DNA from: Pseudonocardia autotrophica | GTDB taxonomy: Bacteria > Actinomycetota > Actinomycetes > Mycobacteriales > Pseudonocardiaceae | Assembly: GCF_000717175.1 (NCBI RefSeq) | Contig: NZ_JNYD01000004.1 | Coordinates: forward strand, 1 to 64,000 | Length of the DNA: 64,000 bases | Direction of reading: 5' to 3' | Shown: positions 1 through 9,300 of the stretch, one piece after another | Layout: each line of letters starts with the position of its first letter | Numbering within the stretch: position 1 is the stretch's first letter | The notes under the pieces: generated by a model | What the model was told of the DNA's origin: nothing | The model's input: only the letters and a program-made list of their open reading frames with translations | Databases searched by the model: none | Made by a program: the position numbers and the translations under genes

Positions 1-60
1 GGAATGCTCTCCCCGGTCGACTTCGAAGCAGCCCACACCCCACCACACCCAGATCACTGA
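1..60 (+). CDS. 3' end of an IS3-family transposase (OrfB), partial
   Basis: The open frame entering the window ends in GMLSPVDFEAAH followed by a short His/Pro tail and TGA. The G-x-LSPV-x-(F/Y)E signature is the usual extreme C-terminus of IS3-family OrfB integrases, which lies just after the catalytic DDE core. Only about 19 residues are present, so the assignment rests on that motif alone. Nothing can be said about whether the upstream part of the element is intact. Confidence 0.55.
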   Translation, partial: GMLSPVDFEAAHTPPHPDH

Positions 61-432
61 CCCCACACCGTCAGTGTCCGGCGCTGGGGGCCAAGCTCAC
101 CTCGGCCTGTGGTTGGGCTGAGGAGCAGCGATCACACGAAGCGGAACCTGATGAGGCGCCGTGACGGGGACGCGTGCAGCGTGTCGCCGGCAAGGTCGAG
201 CTGATCACTTGTGCGGCTCGGGCAGGGGCGCAGCCAGCCCTCCGCCTCGCCGAGGAGCTCTTGGCGTTCACGGGGCTTCAGAGGGTGCAGGTGAGGACCA
301 GCGGTGAGGCTGTCACGGTCGGCCGGCCACGGTTTCTGAACTGCCCTTCAAGGGCTGGTCACACTACCGTTGGGGAGCGGTGTCTTCTCCTCCCTGTCTG
401 TGCGCGGCCATGCGGGCGGGAGGCCGCCCTCC
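61..432. other. Intergenic; probable right end of the IS3 element, otherwise nothing recognised
   Basis: The first 40 bases after the transposase stop contain a GTGTCCGG / GGGGGCCAAGCTCACC-like stretch that resembles IS3-type termini, but the other end is outside the window so the repeat cannot be confirmed. No supported gene or RNA was seen in the rest. The following SURF1 gene points toward this gap, and no convincing terminator hairpin was found. Confidence 0.35.
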
Positions 433-1233
433 TCAAGCTTCCGCGTCGACGTCGCGGCCGGCGAGGGCGTCGCGGAAGCTCGCCTTGGTCTTCTGCTTAC
501 CGCGCCGCTGTAGCATCTCCAGCCGGATGAAATAGCCGAGCGCTACGATTGCAATCGCTCCGAAGGTTAGCCACTGCAGGGCGTATGAGCCGTTGGTGAA
601 CGGCGCCACGTTCGTATCTGGGTTGATCGGGGTTGGTGTCAGGATTCCCGGCTGGTCCGCGGCGAGCTGTACGTACCCCTCGACCATGCCAGGAGTGCCG
701 GTGGCTGCGGCCAGTTGCCGGGAACTCATCGCATAGATCTGCAGGTGGCCGCCCTCGGTGGCCGGGGCGCGGCCGCTGGTGTCGGTCTCGTTGAGGCGCA
801 GCCGGCCGGTCAGTGTGACCGGTCCCGATGGTGCGGCGGCGAAGCCCGGGATCGCCTGGCCGTTATTCAGGGGGACCGAGCCGCGGTCGACGGCGATGAT
901 CCGTCCGTCGTCGAGCCGGAGAGGGGTGAGCACTTGAGAGGCGGGCTTGCCGTCGACGAATCGCAGGCGGACAAGCGCCTCCGCCTCCGGCAGGAAGGTG
1001 CCCGAGAGCGCGACCCGTGACCACTCGTCCTCGGCCCTCACGCTTAAGGCGGGAACGAGTGTGGCGAAGGAGACGGGCAAGGTGGATGCGGTGGCGTCGA
1101 TCGCCTGCTGCTGGGCTCGGCGCTGTGCCTCACGCCCGAATTGCCATGGAGCGAGCAGCGTGTAGCACGCCACGGCGAAGCCAACAACCATCGCCACGAA
1201 GGCGATCCAGCTTGGCCGCAGCAGGAAGCGCAT
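433..1233 (-). CDS. SURF1 family cytochrome oxidase assembly protein
   Basis: This 266-residue protein has the SURF1 layout: an N-terminal membrane segment (MRFLLRPSW, then a hydrophobic stretch to about residue 30), a large extracytoplasmic domain, and a C-terminal membrane helix (ALQWLTFGAIAIVALGYF) followed by a charged tail. The hallmark WQFGR and the W..L.P...DDGR..AVDRG segment are visible. SURF1 proteins help heme a insertion into cytochrome c oxidase. The open frame extends upstream, but the ATG at 1233 begins directly before the first membrane helix and gives the normal family length. It stands alone here, yet fits with the CtaG and CopC genes further right in serving copper/heme oxidase assembly. 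Confidence 0.88.
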   Translation of the reverse strand: MRFLLRPSWIAFVAMVVGFAVACYTLLAPWQFGREAQRRAQQQAIDATASTLPVSFATLVPALSVRAEDEWSRVALSGTFLPEAEALVRLRFVDGKPASQVLTPLRLDDGRIIAVDRGSVPLNNGQAIPGFAAAPSGPVTLTGRLRLNETDTSGRAPATEGGHLQIYAMSSRQLAAATGTPGMVEGYVQLAADQPGILTPTPINPDTNVAPFTNGSYALQWLTFGAIAIVALGYFIRLEMLQRRGKQKTKASFRDALAGRDVDAEA

Positions 1234-1717
1234 GCGCCTAGGGTATGCGGCCCTCGCGGAGCCGCTGTCACCTCTGCCTCGGTCGGGGCTCCGGCTACGG
1301 CACACCGACCTGAGGTCCAATCGGGTCGCGCGGAAGGCGCGGGCATCGTAGACGAGGACGGCGGCGTGCGGATGTCGAAGAACACAGCCCATCAGCTCGG
1401 CGGCAACGCCGAGCTCACGCGGCTCATCCAGCTGCATATTGTGACGTTTGCTCAGGGCCAGGCTGTCCCGCAGCGCGAACCCGACCTCGGCCCCCGTGCG
1501 GGCGGCCGGGTGGCCGGCCACCCGGCGTGGGAGCTCGGTCGCCGCTGCGCTGCGGCTGTCCGAGGAGGGGAATCTCGCACAACTTGCCGTTTGGTCATCC
1601 TGTGGGCCAATCCGCAGGCCTCCGCTGAGCGAACGGCCGCGCCCGCCGCGGCAGGCCAGCCGTAGGCACCTGCACCCAGGCGGTTGGCACACAACCTTGT
1701 CCGGAACAGGTGATGAC
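1234..1717. other. Non-coding stretch between SURF1 and the IS256 element
   Basis: No supported gene was found. The minus-strand frame upstream of SURF1 stays open and contains a short stretch with balanced composition (around SKRHNMQLDEPRELGVAAEL), which may be a remnant of a gene destroyed near the IS insertion, but it has no recognisable family or start. Confidence 0.3.
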
Positions 1718-1739
1718 GTCCCACGGCGTGGTGTAGATC
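1718..1739. repeat. Left inverted repeat of the IS256-family element
   Basis: Read on the opposite strand it gives GATCTACACCACGCCGTGGG followed by AC, matching the right repeat at 20 of 22 positions. It lies 11 bases beyond the transposase stop codon. Confidence 0.75.
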
Positions 1740-1750
1740 GTGCGCGGCGG

Positions 1751-2993
1751 TCAGCTTGATGGCGATGATGCCGCGGCGAGCTCGCCGGCCGCTACTGGTT
1801 GGTCCTCGGAAGCGGCTCGCAGGGCGGCCATGGAGCCCTCGGAGAGGTAGCGGCGATCCGAGACCTGCCACTCGTCGTGGGCCTCGACCAGGACCGCACC
1901 GGCCAGCCGCAGCAGCGCGGCCGGGTTCGGAAACACCCCGACCACATCCGTGCGGCGCTTGATCTCTTTGTTGAGCCGCTCCAGCGGGTTGGTCGACCAG
2001 ATCTTTTCCAGTGCCCGACCGGGAACGCGGCGAAGGCCAGCAGCTCCGGCTCGGCCTCACGCAGCATCGCCTCGACCACCGGGAGCTGCTGCCCGAGCAT
2101 GGTGGCGACGACCTCGAAGTGCTCGTGGACGTGTTCGGCGTCGGGCTGGGCGAAGATCGTTCGCACCGCCGCGGCGACCATCTCCGCCGACCCTTTCGGC
2201 ACCCGGGCCAGCACGTTGCGCAGGAAATGCACCCGGCAGCGCTGGACCGAGGCGCCGGCGAACACGGCCTGCACGGCATGCCGCAGCCCGAGGTGGGCAT
2301 CGGCGATGACCAACTGCACCCCGCCCAGCCCACGGGCCTTGAGGCTGCGCAGAAACTGGGTCCAGAACGCCCCGTCCTCGGAGTCGCCCACGGCGAACCC
2401 AAGCACCTCGCGGCGCCCGTCCGCGGCCACCCCGGTGCCGACCACCACCGCCTGAGACACCACGCGGCGGTTCACCCGCGCCTTGCAGTAGGTGGCGTCC
2501 AGGAACACATACGGGAACGCCTGGCCGGCCAGGGAGCGGTCGCGGAACGCGCCGACCTCTTCGTCGAGGTCGGCGCAGATCCGCGACACCTCGCTCTTGG
2601 AGATCCCGGTGTCCGCCCCGAGGGCGCGGACCAGGTCGTCGACCTTGCGGGTGGACACCCCGTGCAGGTAGGCCTCCATGACCACCGCGAACAGCGCCTG
2701 GTCGATCCGGCGGCGGCGCTCCAACAGGCTGGGGAAGAACGAGCCGGTGCGCAGCTTCGGGATCCGCAGCTCCAGGTCTCCGACCGTGCTGGTCAAGATG
2801 CGCGGGCGATGCCCGTTGCGCTGCGCGGTGCGGGACTCGGCCCGCTCATGGGGCGCGGCGCCGATCACCGAGGTCAGCTCGGCCTCGATCAACGCCTGAT
2901 AGATGGTTCCGCCGCCGAGCGGACGCGGTCTTCGACATGGGCGGCCTTGAGTGTCTCCAACACCTCGAGCAGGGCAGACTGGTCCAGGGTCAT
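1751..2993 (-). pseudogene. IS256-family transposase with two frameshifts
   Basis: Three frames together give a full-length Mutator-type transposase. The N-terminus MTLDQSALLEVLETLKAAHV starts at 2993 (ATG); the central part carries the conserved ELTSVIGAAPHER, RTAQRNGHR, YVFLDATYCKARV and VIADAHLGLRHAV segments with catalytic Asp residues; the C-terminus [19 protein letters not shown] ends at 1751. The breaks are near 2906 (GCGGCGGAACC, one A short) and near 2010 (TGGAAAAGATC, one A short). Each would be repaired by adding a single A in an A-run, so either the gene is dead or these are homopolymer read errors. Confidence 0.85.
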
Positions 2994-3091
2994 CGTGCGT
3001 CGTGTCCTTCCGCGAGCACCTTTGAGCCGGTCTCGCTGACCGTCGCACGATGGCCCCCTACAACGCGGTCACCCACGCCGTCCGGGCCGAG

Positions 3092-3113
3092 GACCTACAC
3101 CACGCCCTGGGAC
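3092..3113. repeat. Right inverted repeat of the IS256-family element
   Basis: GACCTACACCACGCCCTGGG plus AC, inverted copy of the repeat at 1718. It lies about 100 bases upstream of the transposase start, a usual spacing for this family. Confidence 0.75.
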
Positions 3114-3181
3114 ACAACTGAACAGGTCTGCAGGCTCCGCTCGCAGCGTGCCGTCGACCGATCATCGCGTGATATGTCCGT

Positions 3182-3300
3182 TTATCAGTGGCTCGGCAGC
3201 TACTGCTCTAATGTCGATCTCGTAACGGTAAAGGCACAGGTCCCCAGCTGTGCCGACGTCCCGGGGCTCCCCCCTCGCCCGCGGGCTTTACCGCTCCCCA
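3182..3300 (+). promoter_or_regulatory. Candidate promoter and structured 5' leader of the secreted protein gene
   Basis: A TCTAAT -10-like hexamer at 3207-3212 precedes a leader with nested pairing. CGGTAAAG (3226-3233) can pair with CTTTACCG (3286-3293). Inside, GGCACAG (3233-3239) pairs with CTGTGCC (3248-3254), and GGGG (3263-3266) can pair with CCCC (3271-3274). The closing stem ends about 10 bases before the AGGAGG at 3304. The folding was done by eye. It does not match a riboswitch class I can name. Confidence 0.4.
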
Positions 3301-3309
3301 TCCAGGAGG

Positions 3310-4128
3310 ATGACGTTGTCGAGGCATCGCCGTGCAGACACCTCCGCCGCACGACACCGTGCGCACCGGTCTCGGTCGGACCTCTCTGCTCCTGTTTTGA
3401 GCGGAGGTTCGCGGCGTAGCCGGCCTGCGGCACTTGTCGCCCTGACCTCGGCCCTTGCGGGAGGAGCCTTGATTGCGGGACACGGCGTGCTCAGCCGGGG
3501 CAGCCTTCACGTCGAAGATCTCGCACTGCAGGCGTTTACAGCATCGACCGCTGACAGCTTGGACGTGGAGGATCCATCACCTTCGGCCGTCCCCGTACAG
3601 GCGGATTCCTCCGATGCCGCCGGTACAGATGCCACCGCTGAGCTACGGACCGTGGACGTGGAGGCCGTCGTCAACGCGACCTCGAGCGCGGCCCGCGATG
3701 CTGCCGGCGCTTGGGCCAGGGCTGGGGCGGAGACTTCTGCCTCAAGCGCTCCGGGTTCGGCCGGCGGCGAGAACGGACCAGTAGCGCGCAATTGTGCCGC
3801 CGGAACGACGGGGTTCGGCGCGGTCGCTGCCGGCGTGGCCGAAGCCGGGGAGCAGCTCCGCTGCATGTTCGGCGTCGACACCGTGTACGGCGTCGCTGGT
3901 CGCTCCAACGCCTCGGATCACCCGGCTGGAAAGGCGCTCGACTTCATGGCTACGCGGGCGAGCGGTGACCGCCTCGCCGAGTACGCCACCGCGAACATGA
4001 AGCGGCTGGGAATCAGCTACGTGATCTACCGGCAGCGCATCAACACCGGGGGCGGATGGGAGAGCATGGAAGATCGAGGCGGGGCCACTGCCAACCACAT
4101 GGATCACGTGCACATCTCGTTCGAGTGA
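3310..4128 (+). CDS. Secreted protein with ARB_07466-like C-terminal domain
   Basis: An Arg/Ser-rich N-terminus is followed by a hydrophobic segment (PAALVALTSALAGGALIAG), then a low-complexity Ala/Ser/Asp region of about 110 residues. A compact C-terminal domain of about 100 residues follows, with NASDHPAGKALDFMA, ISYVIYRQRINTGGGWE and the terminal NHMDHVHISFE. That domain is typical of actinobacterial exported proteins annotated as ARB_07466-like; the His/Asp pattern (DHPAGKALD and HMDHVH) recalls metal-dependent peptidoglycan hydrolases of the VanY/D-Ala-D-Ala type, though this is inference. The ATG at 3310 sits directly against AGGAGG; TTG at 3316, six bases away from it, may be the true start. 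The gene follows the structured leader. Confidence 0.7.
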   Translation: MTLSRHRRADTSAARHRAHRSRSDLSAPVLSGGSRRSRPAALVALTSALAGGALIAGHGVLSRGSLHVEDLALQAFTASTADSLDVEDPSPSAVPVQADSSDAAGTDATAELRTVDVEAVVNATSSAARDAAGAWARAGAETSASSAPGSAGGENGPVARNCAAGTTGFGAVAAGVAEAGEQLRCMFGVDTVYGVAGRSNASDHPAGKALDFMATRASGDRLAEYATANMKRLGISYVIYRQRINTGGGWESMEDRGGATANHMDHVHISFE

Positions 4129-4350
4129 TCGAGCTCGTGCAGTCCGCGCAAGTGCACGTGCCGATCAGCCGCCGCACCTACCCCTATACGACGATCCGCA
4201 CCCCCTACTGTGCCGGATGGTCACCCACTGAAGACCACCCCAGCGGACCAGACCGACATGTTCTGCAGCGACGCCGGGCTCATGCAGAACCCAGCGCTTT
4301 TAGGGAACCTGCTGCGGTACCCGGCTCTTGACCTGCAAGGGGCGCCGACA
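4129..4350. other. Short intergenic region between convergent genes
   Basis: Nothing coding was recognised between the secreted protein gene and the terminator hairpin. Confidence 0.3.
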
Positions 4351-4386
4351 AGAAGACCCGTCACCCCACGGGGTGACGGGTCTTCT
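4351..4386 (-). terminator. Strong hairpin terminator downstream of the IniB-like gene
   Basis: AGAAGACCCGTCACCC (4351-4366) and GGGTGACGGGTCTTCT (4371-4386) form a perfect 16-bp stem with a four-base loop. It lies about 18 bases past the stop codon of the minus-strand gene ending at 4405. It could also serve the plus-strand gene ending at 4128. Confidence 0.8.
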
Positions 4387-4404
4387 CGGGCCGAGCGGGG
4401 AGGC

Positions 4405-5829
4405 TCAGGCGGTGACGATCGAGTCCTCGACCGACACGTCGTCGACGGAGACGTCGACGTTGCCGGAGTCGTTGACGCTGTCGTCGGTGGTCTGGTTGAA
4501 CGAGTCGTTCGTGCTCGCGTCGACGTCGACGTCCAGGTTGCCCGAGTCGGACACGCTGTTGTCGCTGTAGTCGTTGCCGGAGTCGTTGATGCTCGCGTCG
4601 ATCGTCTCGTTGAACGAGTCGTTGACGCTGTGGTCGCTGTTGTCGACGCCCGCGTTGCCGCCGGTGGCGAAGGCCGAGCCGTCGTCGACGGTGAGGTCGC
4701 CGCCCACGTTGGTGCTGGTGGCGCTGCCGTTGCCGAAGGCGGTGGTGTTGCCGTCGCCGTCCACGACCTGGTTGCCGTCGCCGACGATGTTGTCGTCGCC
4801 CGTGGTGATCGTAGAGTCGTCGATGTCGCCGCCGGCCGCCACGGCACCGTCACCGGACGCCGTCACCGCGTCGATGTCGATGTTCTGGCGGAAGTCGCCG
4901 CCGTCCGTGTCGATGACCTGGTTGATCGAGTTGTCGACGATGGTGTCGCGGTCGTCGACCCAGTTGTTGGTCACGTACGTGTTCAGGTACTTGACCGCGG
5001 CCTCGTGGTCCGACTCGTGCGGCTCCTTGTGCGGCGGGGGCGGCGGCGGGGTGTGGTGGTGGTTGCCGCCGGTGTCGTACTTCCGGTCGAAGTCCGAGTC
5101 GTCGTTGTCCTGGATGAGGAGCGCGGCGTCGTGTCGCCGGTCTCGACCGAGAAGTTGCCCGAGTCGTTCGTGCTGCTGTCGGTCGAGCTGTTGCCCGAGT
5201 CGTTCACGCTGTTGTCGAAGTCCAGGTCGGCGTTGAACGAGTCGTCGACGCTGTTGTCGCTCTCGTCGTTGAACGAGTCGTTGATCGACCGGTCCACGTT
5301 CGTGTTGCCCGAGTCGTTGATGCTGTTGTCGCTGTTGTCCGCCCACGATGTTGCCGTTGCCGGTGGTGACCGTGGAGTCCTCGATGTCGCCGCCGGCCGC
5401 AACCGCGCCGTCGCCGGAGGCCGTGACCGCGTCGATGTCGATGTCCTGACGGAAGTCGCCGCCGTCCGTGTCGATCTTCTGGTTCACCGAGTTGTCGACG
5501 ATGGTGTCGCGGTCGTCGACGTAGTTGTTCGTGACGTACTTGTTGATGTACTCGACCGCACCCTTGCCGCCCTCGGCGTCGCCCTCGCTGTGTCGAGGCG
5601 CCGCGGCCGCCGCGACCAGGTGGTTGCTGCCGGTGTCGTAGTTGCGGTCGAAGGAGGCGGTGTCGTTGTCCTGGATGAGGACCAGGGCGTCGTGCACGTC
5701 CTCGGCGGTCAGGTCCTCGAGGCCGGCGTCCTTGAGGGTGCCGTACGGGTCCTCGCGGAAGTTCTCCTGGAGCTCCAGGGACTCCTCGTCGTTGCCGATG
5801 AGCTTGAGGAGGAACTCGAGAAGCGTCAT
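4405..5829 (-). CDS. IniB-like protein with Asn/Asp/Ser-rich repeats; collapsed tandem duplication
   Basis: The N-terminal 55 residues (MTLLEFLLKLIGNDEESL to ALVLIQDND) match the IniB N-terminal domain, named after the isoniazid-induced iniB of mycobacteria. Two related blocks follow, each with YINKYVTNNYVDDRDTIVD or YLNTYVTNNWVDDRDTIVD, then DGGDFRQ(D/N)IDIDAVTASG, then DNSVNDSGN-type repeats. Between them, from about 5345 to 5140, the reading frame changes: the repeat DNSINDSGN is encoded one frame away, while the annotated frame gives a Gln/Arg-rich stretch, and a truncated second N-terminus (DAALLIQDND) follows. Net phase is restored, so the frame stays open. ATG 5829 is preceded by GGAG. 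No iniA/iniC neighbour is present. Confidence 0.7.
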   Translation of the reverse strand: MTLLEFLLKLIGNDEESLELQENFREDPYGTLKDAGLEDLTAEDVHDALVLIQDNDTASFDRNYDTGSNHLVAAAAAPRHSEGDAEGGKGAVEYINKYVTNNYVDDRDTIVDNSVNQKIDTDGGDFRQDIDIDAVTASGDGAVAAGGDIEDSTVTTGNGNIVGGQQRQQHQRLGQHERGPVDQRLVQRRERQQRRRLVQRRPGLRQQRERLGQQLDRQQHERLGQLLGRDRRHDAALLIQDNDDSDFDRKYDTGGNHHHTPPPPPPHKEPHESDHEAAVKYLNTYVTNNWVDDRDTIVDNSINQVIDTDGGDFRQNIDIDAVTASGDGAVAAGGDIDDSTITTGDDNIVGDGNQVVDGDGNTTAFGNGSATSTNVGGDLTVDDGSAFATGGNAGVDNSDHSVNDSFNETIDASINDSGNDYSDNSVSDSGNLDVDVDASTNDSFNQTTDDSVNDSGNVDVSVDDVSVEDSIVTA

Positions 5830-6330
5830 GGGGATCGTCTCCAGGTGTGGATCGCCCGTGGCCACGGTACTGACGCGGGCCATAGTGGCGATCGGTGTGG
5901 TCGCAGTGCTTACTTACCGTTGGAGCCGCAGCTCCCTACCGGCGACTCGCGCGCGGTCGTCATATCAAGTAGGTCACTGATTTACCGTCATCTGTGGGCG
6001 CCGGGGCTGCTCAAGAGCGAGCATCGGTACGGTTGTGCAGCCCGGAGTCGCCTTCTCCCTTAAGGATCACGATTTCGGACGCGCCCGGTGCCGTCTGCTG
6101 CTCCGGTGTCTCAGATTCCAGGTCGGGCGCGACGACGGGCCGCGACGCCCACTGTCCTTCCCGACCCTGTCCAGCCGGACTGTCGCCCCCGACCAACCGC
6201 AGCCTGCTGCGACGGCGATGAACCTCGCGTTCCTCGGGCAGCGGGCGACTCTTCCACACTTCAACCTCCACAAAGGTGCAAATTGGGCCGATGGGTCACT
6301 GCATCCGGCTTTCCCGACGCTTCGTGAGCG
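5830..6330. other. Intergenic; promoter region of the IniB-like gene
   Basis: About 500 bases separate two minus-strand genes. The right part lies downstream of the Pls/PosA-like gene and the left part must carry the IniB-like promoter. No clear terminator, operator or RNA was recognised. Confidence 0.3.
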
Positions 6331-9300
6331 CTATTGCCGCATGGCGAGCGCACCGGAGGATCGGACGGTCTCAGGGGCAGTGACGCGCTCCTCGGCCTGA
6401 GGTGGTTCCGTAACCGGCCTGTCCCCCGCACTGGGCGGTGGTTCGGCGAGCTCGTGGGCGGGATTGCCACCCCAGCGCGCGCCCGCCGGGATCTCCTCGC
6501 CCTTCATCACGAACGAGTCGGGAGCGATCTCGGCGGCGTCGCCGATGGTGACCCCGTAGTGCACGAAGGCACCGACCCCCAGGGTCACACCCGAGCCGAG
6601 GACGATGTGGTCGGACTTGAAGGCGCCGTCCTCCTGGGAGTGGCACTGGATGATGCTGCCGAAGTTGAGCGTGCAGTCGTCGCCGATCCTGGTGAGGGTG
6701 CGCTCGAGGACGGCGGCGCCGTCGTCGTAGACCCGCCGGCCGATCTTCACACCGAGCAGGCGCATGAGCAGGTTCTTGTACGGGGTGCCCGCCAGCATGC
6801 GGTCCAGCGGCGGCACCATCAGCTTCCAGTAGCGCTCGTGGCGCCAGAAGCGGACGTCGTAGATCGAGCACGAGCGCGGGCGCAGACGGCGGAAGCCCGT
6901 CGACGTCCGTTCCCAGAACACGAACCACAGGATCGTGAACAGGACGCTGGCGGCCGCCTGGATCGCGAACGCGGCGGGGCCCCAGTCGTGGTAGTGGTCC
7001 ACGGCGACGAGGCCCAGGAGCAGCAGGCCGAGGACGTGGCCCCAGCGGACGAACAGGAACAGGGCGATGGTGCGCAGGTTGTGCCCGTTCTTGCGGCGCA
7101 GCCGGGCCCGGCGCTGTGTGGCGTCGACCTCCAGCACACGGTCCCGCTGGACTGTGCGGGGGATTTCGAAGGCGGGTGAGCCGAGCAGGCCGACGCCGGT
7201 GCGGACCGGGCCGTCGATCGGGACGGCGACCTTGGTGGCGAGCAGGCAGTCGTCGCCGACGCGGCCGCCGATCGGGTAGGCGATGTTGTTGCCCAGGAAG
7301 TTGTTGCCGCCGATGCCGATCCGCGAGGTACGGAAGGAGGTGTTGGAGAAGTCGGCGTTGACCACCGACAGTCCGTCGGCGACGACGGTGCCGCGCCCCA
7401 CCGACGTCAGGAACGGCGTCTCTTGTGCGATGTTGGAGCCGAAGTTCGAGCCGGTCTGCTCGACCTTCCCGAGGTGATAGCCGAGCAGATAGAGGTAGCC
7501 GACGATGAACGAGCTGTCGCCGAACAGGTAGACGAACAGCCGGACGTTGGTCAGCCGCGTGATGGTGCGGTGCAGCGAGTAGCGCCAGCCGTGGACGGGG
7601 TAGACCCGGTCCGGCGGCACGAACGGGGCGAGGACCCGCGGCACGGTGAACACGACGAGCAGCCCGACGAGCAGGCCGCCGAAGACGATGACGGCGGACT
7701 CGGCGAGGGCGTTGAGGTAGAACTGCGGGCTGGTGTGCCCAGCTGCGCCGGGCTGAAGTAGCTCGGCCAGTCGGGGCACCTGGGTGAGCAGCAGGAACAG
7801 CCCGCCGAAGCCGAGTGGCAGGTAGATCGCGAACAGCTTCAGCAGCTGGCTGGTGACGTAGGCCGGCTTACGCAGGCGCCGTACCCGTAGCGGAGGCACC
7901 GCGCGGAAGTCGGTGGCGATGGGGACCGCGGGTGAGCCGTGCCAGGCCTGACCGGGCGGCACGGCCTGTCCGCGGTGCAGGGCGGAGGCGTGGCCGAGTT
8001 GGGCGCCGTCGCCCATCGCGGTGTCGATGTCGAGCACGCTCTTCTCGCCGACGACGACGTCGCGGCCCAGCGTGACCCGCCCGGTCTGGATCCGGCCGAA
8101 GTGGGCTCGATAGCCGAGCAGCACGGCGTCCTTGCGGATCACCGTGCCCGCGCCGATGGTGAGCAGGTCGGTCGCGACGGGCAGGTGCCGGGTCAGGATG
8201 ACGACGTTCCTGCCGATCCTGGCCCCGAGTGCGCGCAGGTAGAGCGTGTAGAGCGGCGACCCGACCATGACCAGGACCAGCGGGTTGGCCCGGGTAAGGA
8301 CCCTAACCAGCCAGAACCGGAAGTACCGCAGGCTCCAGACCGCGATCTCCTTCTCCTTCCACCGGCCGATCAGCAGCCACTTCGCCGCCACCGGCAGCAG
8401 GCACATGACCAGGAACGCAGCGCCGCCGGCGATGACCGAGCGGACGTAGATCTCGAGCGGCCCGACACTCGCGAGGATCCAGATGTAGGCACGGTCCAGC
8501 ACGTAACCCAGGCCCCCGGCATAGAGCAGGAAGGTCAGCAGCTGCAGGAACCCGGTCAGCAGGTATCCGACGGTGCTGTGCCGTATCGGGGTCATCTGCG
8601 TCGCTGTTGCACTCGCGCCGTCGGTGGCGGCTGGCGCTTGAGCCGGCGCGGCTGCGGCGGCCATGCTGGCGAGGGTTGGGTTGGCGTAGACGTCGCGGAT
8701 GGAGATCGACGGCAGGTCGTCGCGCTTGCGCAGGCGGGCGCAGAAGCGGGTCATCACCATCGAGTCTGCGCCCAGGTCGTCGAACACGTTGCGGTCGGTC
8801 GGGACGTGGTCGACCTCGAGGACCTCGGCGAGCACCTGGGCGAGCGCCTCGGCGACGGATCCGTGAGGTGTCGGCTGGGTGAGTGCCGGTAAGGAGTACG
8901 CGAAGGCCGCGGCGAGTTCGGCGATCGTCGGGTGGGCGTAGACGTCCTTGATCGAGACCGAGGGCAGGTCGTCGCGCTGACGCAGGCGGGCGCAGAAGCG
9001 GGTCATCACCATCGAGTCCGCGCCCAGGTCGTCGAACACGTTGCCGTCGACAGGCACGTGCTCGATCGTCAGCACCTCGGCGAGCACGCTCGCCAGGGCC
9101 GCGGCCAGCCCTGCAACCGACCCCGAGCCTACGGTGGCCGACGGGGACGCCGCAGGCACCACACCGGGAGTCGCGGGCACGAGCGGGATCGCTGTTGTCG
9201 GCGCGGGCGAGCGCGGATAGGGCGTCGGCCGCACAGATGCGCTCGCGCTCGATGAAGAGGACCATCGGCCTGGCGAGCGAGGGTAGGGCGTTGGCCGCCG

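Larger units (their letters stand above)
1718..3113 (-). mobile_element. IS256-family (Mutator-type) insertion sequence, degenerate
   Basis: The element is bounded by 22-bp inverted repeats: GTCCCACGGCGTGGTGTAG with ATC at 1718-1739, and GACCTACACCACGCCCTGGG with AC at 3092-3113. They differ at two positions. The length of about 1.4 kb is normal for IS256 relatives. It holds one minus-strand transposase gene, now frameshifted. The flanks (GTGATGAC on the left, ACAACTGA on the right) do not form a target duplication, so the copy is old, or one end has been rearranged. Confidence 0.8.

Noticed and set aside
1330..1690. Possible gene remnant upstream of SURF1 (SKRHNMQLDEPRELGVAAEL region)
   Set aside because: No start, no family and no homologous neighbour; could be chance open frame in high-GC DNA.
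3052..3120. Short plus-strand frame ending YNAVTHAVRAEDLHHALGHN that looked like the end of a gene
   Set aside because: Most of it is the right inverted repeat of the IS256 element and its edge; no upstream coding region supports it.
3226..3293. ydaO (c-di-AMP) riboswitch
   Set aside because: Gene context fits, but the conserved ydaO core sequence was not found; kept only as an unassigned structured leader.
4210..6063. Long plus-strand open frame with Val/Asp-rich translation opposite the IniB-like gene
   Set aside because: It is the antisense shadow of the GAC/AAC-rich repeats; it has no start signal or domain.
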